This document shows positions 13,015-15,876 of a stretch of DNA of 15,876 nucleotides, piece by piece (within the stretch, counting starts at the first letter, position 1; every line of letters starts with the position of its first letter). The notes beneath the pieces are model-generated. The model saw only the letters and a program-made list of their open reading frames with translations, did not search any database and had not been told where the DNA came from. A program made the position numbers and the translations under genes. Source of the DNA: an uncultured Ruminococcus sp. (lineage in GTDB: Bacteria > Bacillota > Clostridia > Oscillospirales > Ruminococcaceae); the NCBI GenBank assembly GCA_910577575.1, contig CAJTOG010000045.1, positions 1 through 15,876 of the forward strand. The letters run 5' to 3'.

Positions 13015-14406
13015 TTAATATTTTTCAGATACAAGTATTTCTACCCTGTTCTGAATTGTTGCCGCTGTTTCTTGCGGGCTTTTTTCATCCCATATCATAG
13101 AAATTATTTCATCATTTATGATTTGTGTAATTGAATTATCTATGTCAGTATCCATCCTTTTAATATTATTGATATAATCCAAAAGTCGGCAATACTCATC
13201 ATAATTCAGATAAGTGCCTGTACGCTCTTGCCCCTGAGCTGTATACGTATATTCTTCACCAGACTGGGAATACTCATTTTCGCCTAATTTTGAAAAAGCA
13301 CTATAATTTACAGGGAAACAATATTTTCCCCATTCATACTGATAATCGTATTCAAGTAATTTTTTGATAAAGAGCCATGCTCCCTTTTGTTTTTCAGGTG
13401 CAGAATTTGCAGATATTCCAAATCTTCCATTCGGAATGATATACGCACCGCATCCATCCTCAGAAGGATACCCAACAAATGTACATTCAACAGGCTGGTT
13501 GTAATTGTCAAAAAATAAGTCGTGATATTTTTCAAAAGACTTTATATCCACTTTGGAAATAAAATTAGGAACAGAATAATCAGGTTCTGTTTTGTAAGCT
13601 TCAGGATTTGGAAAAGAATTAATAAATTCCAACGTTTTCAGAAATACAGATGAATCAAAATTGGAAATACCTTTTTCAATATCAACAAATGACGTTAATT
13701 TAGGTGCAAGTACTTCTCTGTAAACACTGTCCCTTGTTTTATTGCCATTAAAAACAGCATCTTCAGGCATTTGTTCCCAACGCTCTATCATTTCATCCAA
13801 TGTCCAGTTTTCTTTTTTGCCAACATATTGCGTTTCACCATACAAAGTATCCACTGAAAAAAACAGGGGTATTGTTAATAATTCTCCGTTTATTTCGCTT
13901 AATTTCAAAATATTTTCAAGCATTGTCCCTCTGTTTATCTCATTATCTGAATCTAAAAAAGGATACAAATCAATAAAAGCTCCTTTTTTTACAAGTTCAT
14001 TAAATTTTCCTTGATCAATAAAAGATAAGTCTGTTACAATATCAATATCTTCGCCTTTTATAACATCGAGAGCCATTTGATTATCAATTTCAGTAAAAGA
14101 TTCAAGATTGCTTCCACCTTCAGTATCTTTACTGCTGTCATAAAATTCATCATAAAATTTGAACTCTATTTTATAACCATTGTCTTCTGAATTAAATTCA
14201 TCTACTTTTTCTTTATATGTTCCGATAGTCCTTTCTGTAGCTGCAATAGTTATTATACAATCATCAGTAGAATTAATTTCTTGATTACTTTGAATACCAG
14301 AAGAAGTACTTGATATGATTGATGTACTTGATTTGGTTACATCTTCTTGAAAGTTGCATGAAGTAATATTTACTGCTAAACATATACTTGAAAGCAACAT
14401 TTTCAT
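13015..14406 (-). CDS. Extracellular solute-binding lipoprotein (ABC sugar-binding type)
   Basis: A lipoprotein signal MKMLLSSICLAVNITSC ends in the acylated Cys, followed by a Ser/Thr-rich linker. The body (IITIAATERTIGTYKEKVDEF, then ALDVIKGEDIDIVTDLSFID and ELVKKGAFIDLYPFLDSD) is the family 1 solute-binding fold, and the C-terminal ETAATIQNRVEILVSEKY is typical. The length of about 460 residues is normal. No transporter permease or ATPase gene is adjacent; instead it heads an operon with a secreted protein. The start is uncertain. ATG 14406 is conventional but the only good ribosome site, GGAGG (14437-14433), lies 26 bases upstream. It would suit an ATT codon at 14424 (adding six residues). 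A TTG at 14445 precedes the ribosome site. Confidence 0.85.
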   Translation of the reverse strand: MKMLLSSICLAVNITSCNFQEDVTKSSTSIISSTSSGIQSNQEINSTDDCIITIAATERTIGTYKEKVDEFNSEDNGYKIEFKFYDEFYDSSKDTEGGSNLESFTEIDNQMALDVIKGEDIDIVTDLSFIDQGKFNELVKKGAFIDLYPFLDSDNEINRGTMLENILKLSEINGELLTIPLFFSVDTLYGETQYVGKKENWTLDEMIERWEQMPEDAVFNGNKTRDSVYREVLAPKLTSFVDIEKGISNFDSSVFLKTLEFINSFPNPEAYKTEPDYSVPNFISKVDIKSFEKYHDLFFDNYNQPVECTFVGYPSEDGCGAYIIPNGRFGISANSAPEKQKGAWLFIKKLLEYDYQYEWGKYCFPVNYSAFSKLGENEYSQSGEEYTYTAQGQERTGTYLNYDEYCRLLDYINNIKRMDTDIDNSITQIINDEIISMIWDEKSPQETAATIQNRVEILVSEKY

Positions 14407-14595
14407 GTTTACTTTTTTTAAAATAATACCAACCTCCAAAATCAATATATAAATTAGACATTATTCATTAAAAACGTGTTTGTTCTTAGAATGAATATAA
14501 TTTTTAATTCGCACTATAATTATAAGTATTAACAATGAAAAAATATTATTAATAATACTTTTTATTAATTTAATGCGAGATTAAGTCTTTGATGA

Positions 14596-14626
14596 ATTAT
14601 ACAACGATATAATTCTTATTATCCAA
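14596..14626 (-). promoter_or_regulatory. Possible promoter of the surface operon
   Basis: Minus strand: TTGGAT (14626-14621) and TATAAT (14601-14596) with a long 19-bp spacer. The leader would be about 180 bases. The GACCAAAT repeats are absent here, so I see no sign that the operon belongs to the agr regulon through this promoter. Confidence 0.3.
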
Positions 14627-14685
14627 TATAAATTTATTTTTTCCCTTCGAAATATTAAATACATAAACTGATGCCTTATAAAATC

Positions 14686-14835
14686 TTAAAATTTACGGAG
14701 TTCCTTTACATCTTTTGGTGTTTTTGGCTGATAATCCCACCATGTGCAGGAAACGTTGCCAAAGAAAGAAGCTGTTTTCTTTGTGACTGCTGCCATACCA
14801 GACAACACTTTCTTTTTTGCTTTAATATCCTTCAT
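14686..14835 (-). CDS. Orphan AgrD-like cyclic peptide precursor, copy 3
   Basis: The 49-residue precursor starts at ATG 14835 behind a strong AAGGAGGT. A longer in-frame reading from 14907 starts upstream of the -10 box and is excluded. The leader is MKDIKAKKKVLSG, the core NVSCTWWDYQ is identical to copies 1 and 2, and the tail is PKTPKDVKELRKF. The core codons differ from copy 2 at silent sites (AAC/AAT, TCC/TCA, TGC/TGT), so the peptide is preserved by selection rather than by very recent copying. No agrB similarity follows the stop. A decayed agrC 3' end precedes its promoter. Maturation would have to rely on the AgrB at 5117-5701. Confidence 0.88.
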   Translation of the reverse strand: MKDIKAKKKVLSGMAAVTKKTASFFGNVSCTWWDYQPKTPKDVKELRKF

Positions 14836-14878
14836 AATATTATACCTCCTTGTAAGTATCAAGATATCTTGTATCTTT

Positions 14879-14948
14879 AATTTACTATAAAATGAAATGA
14901 ATTTCAAGTAGTTTGCATCATTTGGTAACTTTTTGACACTATTTGGTC
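14879..14948 (-). promoter_or_regulatory. LytTR-type operator and promoter of agrD copy 3
   Basis: Minus-strand repeats GACCAAAT (14948-14941) and TACCAAAT (14927-14920) are 21 bp apart. Twelve bases later come -35 TTGAAA (14907-14902), a 17-bp spacer and -10 TAAATT (14884-14879); the extended -10 is TAG here instead of TGG. Upstream, TATAATTATATAG is shared with copy 1. Confidence 0.8.
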
Positions 14949-15014
14949 AAGAAACGCTATATAATTATATTGTTTAACTATAAGATTCTGAATACTCTAT
15001 AATTCTGACCGCAA

Positions 15015-15130
15015 TTAGTCCGATTAACTTTTGTCGTGTAAAAACTCTCATCATGTGAAAATTTCAGAAATCCATTATATTTTTCAGCAGTCTTTCTTAT
15101 ATTGATGTAGCCTTGCAGGCAAAACGTCAA
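15015..15130 (-). pseudogene. Decayed agrC-like kinase 3' end
   Basis: The minus strand reads GYINIRKTAEKYNGFLKFSH then DESFYTTKV, which lines up with the C-terminus of the intact kinase (GLSNVKKTVEKYDGILNVNQ). ACTGCTGAAAAATATAATGG in the remnant matches ACTGTTGAAAAATATGATGG in the intact gene. Nothing of the rest of the kinase is seen. It sits just upstream of the agrD copy 3 promoter, the same order as in the complete locus, so copy 3 is what remains of a second agr locus. Confidence 0.75.
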
Positions 15131-15201
15131 AAATGAGGGATAAAAATTTACAATAAGTAAAAAAAATATTCAAAATCGAGTTTGGTGATAAAAGAAAAGA
15201 A

Positions 15202-15245
15202 CACTTCTGAAATATCATTCAAAAAATATTTCAGAAGTGCTTTTG
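15202..15245 (-). terminator. Terminator of the methyltransferase gene
   Basis: CACTTCTGAAATAT (15202-15215) pairs perfectly with ATATTTCAGAAGTG (15226-15239). Both sides carry T-rich tails (TTCTTTTC on the minus strand, CTTTTG on the plus strand), so it may act in both directions. Confidence 0.8.
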
Positions 15246-15272
15246 TAGTGTTTGGAGGGAATTATTTATAAA

Positions 15273-15876
15273 TCAGTTTTCAGTTCTGATACGGTTCTGA
15301 GCAATTTTGAAATAATCAGCACTGAGTTCTATGCCAATAAAATTTCTGTTGGTATTCAGACAGGCAACACCGGTTGAGCCCGAACCCATAAAGCAGTCCA
15401 GAACTGTTCCTCCTTCCGGACTGACTGCAATCAGTTTTTCAAGAAGTTCAGTAGGTTTTTCAGTCTGATGATGCTTTTTCCTTGTATTCATTCCCTTTAT
15501 ATGATAACAGCCAGGATAAATATTTATTCCTTTCTCTGGTTTTGCAGGACGTTCACCCTTCGTACCCCATACAATATATTCACAGTCATTGCGGAAACGA
15601 TGCGGAATATTTCTGCTGTTTCCCTTGTCCCACACAACAATTCCCCTGAAAATAAATCCGCCACACTGCAATGGGTAATTGTTGCGGCAAGCTGACGCCA
15701 GTCCGTAAAAATACAGGCAATTGCACCGGATTTCATTTTTTGCATTACTTTAGAAATCCAGAAAGTCTCCCAGTAAATAAAGCTTAGCTGGTCACGATTG
15801 TCGCCTGTGAAATCAGGACATAGTGCTGCACCTGAATATTTGTCATCAAAATATTTTGAACCTGTAGAAGCTTTTC
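15273..15876 (-). pseudogene. Phage-type DNA methyltransferase, frameshifted and 5' partial
   Basis: The frame entering from the window edge reads CPDFTGDNRDQLSFIYWETF, then ACIFTDWRQLAATIT; after a shift near 15670 the other frame continues CGGFIFRGIVVWDKGNSRNI, YIVWGTKGERP, HHQTEKPTELLEKL and VLDCFMGSGSTGVAC with FIGIEL to a TGA at 15273. This is the N6-adenine/N4-cytosine methylase fold (N6_N4_Mtase) with motif I FMGSGSTG at the C-terminal side, as in the phage-carried group. The catalytic motif IV (usually PPY) lies beyond the window. Losing four bases (about GATG) from an original ITDALQCGG would explain the shift exactly. Such genes travel on prophages and conjugative elements. It could be a recent mutation or a sequence error. 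Confidence 0.8.

Noticed and set aside
14836..14907. N-terminal extension of agrD copy 3 giving 73 residues.
   Set aside because: The added part covers the -10 box and leader. The strong ribosome site directly precedes ATG 14835, and the other two copies start at the same methionine.
1..15876. CRISPR arrays or tandem-repeat arrays.
   Set aside because: No regularly spaced short repeats were seen; the only repeated units are the four agr-type promoters and three agrD genes.

Overview
The window is AT-rich DNA from a Gram-positive anaerobe of the Clostridia, most likely a Ruminococcus or close relative. The basis is a secreted protein ending in a Ruminococcus-style type I dockerin, strong AAGGAGG ribosome binding sites, sigma-A promoters (many with an extended TGn -10), class A RNase P RNA and a Firmicutes-type agr peptide-signalling locus.

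Layout. Positions 1-2700 hold the tail of a membrane-anchored protein and a complete 803-residue secreted dockerin protein (DUF4874/DUF4832-like). Positions 2770-3320 (minus) hold an orphan agrD-like signal-peptide gene followed by a decayed agrB. Positions 3650-4820 (plus) are a housekeeping block: rnpB, a YerC/TrpR-like regulator and tRNA-Pro(GGG), each with its own promoter and terminator. Positions 5117-8075 (minus) are a complete agr system in the order response regulator, histidine kinase, terminator, promoter/operator, agrD, agrB. Positions 8230-10720 (minus) are a decaying Mu-like transposable element: MuA and MuB pseudogenes, a 143-residue unknown, an intact Mor-like activator and a broken second Mor. 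Positions 10996-14406 (minus) are a four-gene cell-surface operon: solute-binding lipoprotein, secreted Cys-containing protein, polytopic membrane protein, and membrane-anchored DUF5028-like protein. Positions 14686-15130 hold a third agrD-like gene behind a decayed agrC 3' end. The window ends in a frameshifted DNA methyltransferase.

The most striking feature is a dispersed peptide-signalling regulon. Three 49-residue AgrD-like precursors at 3.1, 5.8 and 14.8 kb have an identical central core, GNVSCTWWDYQ, although their codons differ. Only one has a working agrB, agrC and agrA beside it. All three have a nearly identical promoter with two GACCAAAT-type direct repeats exactly 21 bp apart, 12 bp upstream of the -35 box, which is the arrangement expected for a LytTR (AgrA-type) regulator. 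A fourth copy of this promoter/operator lies at 10.9 kb on the plus strand with no visible gene downstream and points antisense into the surface operon. The simplest model is that one sensor/regulator pair and one AgrB serve several precursor genes, with positive feedback on all of them. This is inference from sequence; no experiment or database search was available.
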